A DNA stretch of 6,211 nt. Origin: Solirubrobacterales bacterium. GTDB lineage: Bacteria > Actinomycetota > Thermoleophilia > Solirubrobacterales > 70-9. The stretch lies in NCBI GenBank assembly GCA_013694825.1, contig JACDBR010000055.1:1-6211 (forward strand). Direction: 5' to 3'. This document shows positions 4,940 to 6,211 of the stretch, piece by piece (position 1 is the stretch's first letter; every line of letters begins with the position of its first letter). Position numbers and translations under genes: made by a program. The notes beneath the pieces are model-generated. The model worked only from the letters and a program-made list of their open reading frames with translations. It ran no database searches and was not told where the DNA came from.

Positions 4940-6211
4940 TTAGCTGGCCAGCTTGCGCGCCAGCTCGACCACCAGCCGCACCCCGAACCCACTCGGCCCG
5001 GAGCCGACGTACTCGCGGCCGGTGTCCCAGGCGGTGCCGGCTATGTCGAGGTGCGCCCATGGCTTTCCCTCGACGAACTCCTCGAGGAAGGAGCCGGCGT
5101 AGATCGTCAGCGCCTTTCGCTTGCGGGCGCTGTTGGTGAGATCGGCGACGAGGCCGCGGGTCAGCTGCTTGTACTCCGGGTGGAGCGGCAGCCGCCAGGC
5201 CAGCTCGCCGCTTCGCCGTCCGGCCTCCTCGACCTGATCGGCGAGCACCTGATCGTTGGAGATCAGTCCGGCGAAGGTGGAGCCGAGCGCGACGATCACG
5301 CCGCCGGTCAGCGTCGCCAGGTCGACGATCCGGTCGGCTCCGAGCTCGCGCGCGCAAAAGGTCAGCGCGTCGGCCAGGATCAGGCGTCCCTCGGCGTCGG
5401 TGTTGTTCACCTCGACCGTCTTGCCGTTGAGCTGGGTGATCACGTCGCCGGGGCGCGTCGCGGTGCCGGACGGCATGTTCTCGGTCGCCGGGACCACCGC
5501 GACGAGGTTGATCGCGAGCTCGAGCTCGGCGATCGCCGCGACAGCCTCGAGCACGGCGGCCCCACCCGACATGTCCATCTTCATCTCATACATCGTCGCC
5601 GCCGGCTTCAGCGAGATGCCGCCGCTGTCGAAGCAGACGGCCTTGCCGACCAGGCCGAGGGTCTCGCCGTCCCCGCCGCCGCGGTAGCGGAGCACGATCA
5701 GCCGCGGCTCGCTCTCGCTGCCCGCCGACACGGCGAGCAGACCGCCCATGCCGCGGGCCGCGATCTCTCTTGGCCCCAGCGTCCCAGCCTCGATCCGATC
5801 CGAGCCGGCGGCGATCTCCTCGGCGCGCTGCGCGAGGCGAATCGGGTCGAGGAAGTTGGCCGGCAGGTGCTGGAGCTCGCGCGCGCGATTGGCGGCCTCG
5901 GCGGCCACGCGGGCCGCCTCGGTTGCCTCGTGCAGCTCCTCAGTGGGCTGCTCGGCGAGGCGGATCTCGAGCGCCTCGAGCCTCGGTGGGGAAGGGGAGT
6001 CCTCGTCGTCGGTCTTGAAGCGGTCGAGTCGCAGGTCGGCGAGGATCACGCCCTCGACGAGGGCCCCGGCAGCATCGATGAGGCCGACCTCGCCGCGGGC
6101 CTCAGCGCCGATCGCGAGGCTGCGCGCCTCGTGGTGGTGGGCCTGCTTGGCCGCCAGCGCTCCGGCGACGCGCAGGCCCTCCGCGCAGACCGCGCTCGCG
6201 TCGCCCAGCCC
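4940..6211 (-). CDS. pepA: Leucyl aminopeptidase PepA (M17), N-terminus outside window
   Basis: The last 423 residues of a two-metal cytosolic aminopeptidase that removes N-terminal residues from peptides, normally as a hexamer. The frame is open from the window edge through the GTG at 6049, an internal Val rather than the start: the upstream residues read like the family (GLGDASAVCAEGLR, then LVEGVILADLRLDRFKT). Numbering from the first visible residue, the metal and catalytic residues are all present: Lys190, Asp195, Lys202, Asp213, Asp272, Glu274 and Arg276, including the signature NTDAEGRL (270-277). Their spacing matches E. coli PepA (Lys270 to Arg356) with a constant offset of 80, and the C-terminus also aligns, so about 80 residues of the N-terminal macrodomain-like region are missing. 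WAHLDIAGTAW near the C-terminus is also typical. Some homologues bind DNA as regulators; nothing here tests that. It ends at TAA (4940-4942), with a hairpin downstream. Confidence 0.97.
   Translation of the reverse strand, partial: GLGDASAVCAEGLRVAGALAAKQAHHHEARSLAIGAEARGEVGLIDAAGALVEGVILADLRLDRFKTDDEDSPSPPRLEALEIRLAEQPTEELHEATEAARVAAEAANRARELQHLPANFLDPIRLAQRAEEIAAGSDRIEAGTLGPREIAARGMGGLLAVSAGSESEPRLIVLRYRGGGDGETLGLVGKAVCFDSGGISLKPAATMYEMKMDMSGGAAVLEAVAAIAELELAINLVAVVPATENMPSGTATRPGDVITQLNGKTVEVNNTDAEGRLILADALTFCARELGADRIVDLATLTGGVIVALGSTFAGLISNDQVLADQVEEAGRRSGELAWRLPLHPEYKQLTRGLVADLTNSARKRKALTIYAGSFLEEFVEGKPWAHLDIAGTAWDTGREYVGSGPSGFGVRLVVELARKLAS

Noticed and set aside
4201..5139. 312-codon plus-strand frame spanning the acyl-CoA dehydrogenase start, the relic and the pepA end
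   Set aside because: It is antisense to two confident genes, crosses their boundaries, and has Ser/Arg-rich shadow composition; the coding signal in 4525-4804 is on the minus strand.
6047..6049. GTG as the start of a 369-residue aminopeptidase
   Set aside because: The frame is open for 54 more codons to the window edge with PepA-like sequence, and catalytic residue spacing fits a 503-residue E. coli-like protein; the real start is outside the window.

Overview
The window is high-GC bacterial chromosome with strong G/C preference at third codon positions and GTG/TTG starts beside ATG. Gene content and protein style (a mycobacterial-type GT4 glucosyltransferase, MeaB, acyl-CoA dehydrogenase, M17 aminopeptidase, and a GAF/EAL signalling relic of the kind common in deep-branching Actinobacteria) suggest an actinobacterium, possibly class Thermoleophilia. 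That placement is inference from protein style, not from a marker gene. I see no phage, transposon, CRISPR, rRNA or tRNA.

Layout. 17-1219 (+) is a GT4 glycosyltransferase resembling the alpha-1,4-glucan synthases of the mycobacterial methylglucose lipopolysaccharide/glycogen type. It converges on 1240-1863 (-), a left-handed beta-helix (hexapeptide-repeat) acyltransferase; the 20-base gap between the stop codons is almost filled by one GC-rich hairpin. A 107-base divergent gap (1864-1970) separates the acyltransferase from meaB (1971-2939, +), the GTPase chaperone of methylmalonyl-CoA mutase. This gap carries a TANNNT box exactly 9 bases before each GTG start, and between the boxes a set of inverted repeats, two of which are mutually exclusive.

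2940-3341 holds a weak meaB terminator candidate and a probable 69-residue unknown protein on the minus strand (2992-3201). 3342-4484 (-) is a complete acyl-CoA dehydrogenase, also with a TANNNT box 8 bases before its ATG. 4485-4939 has no intact gene. It contains a decayed minus-strand signalling gene (4525-4804), in which a GAF-domain start and the tail of an EAL domain survive in three different frames, plus hairpins and a 15-base tandem duplication. 4940-6211 (-) is leucyl aminopeptidase PepA, whose N-terminus lies beyond the window.

How the genes fit together. The left pair suggests synthesis and acylation of an alpha-glucan or other glycan. MeaB and the acyl-CoA dehydrogenase both belong to acyl-CoA/propionyl-CoA catabolism, but the mutase MeaB serves is not in the window. 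PepA is housekeeping peptide turnover. This is mostly ordinary chromosome. The parts worth a second look are the divergent regulatory gap, the cyclic-di-GMP gene relic, and the unknown small protein; I found no convincing new multi-gene system.
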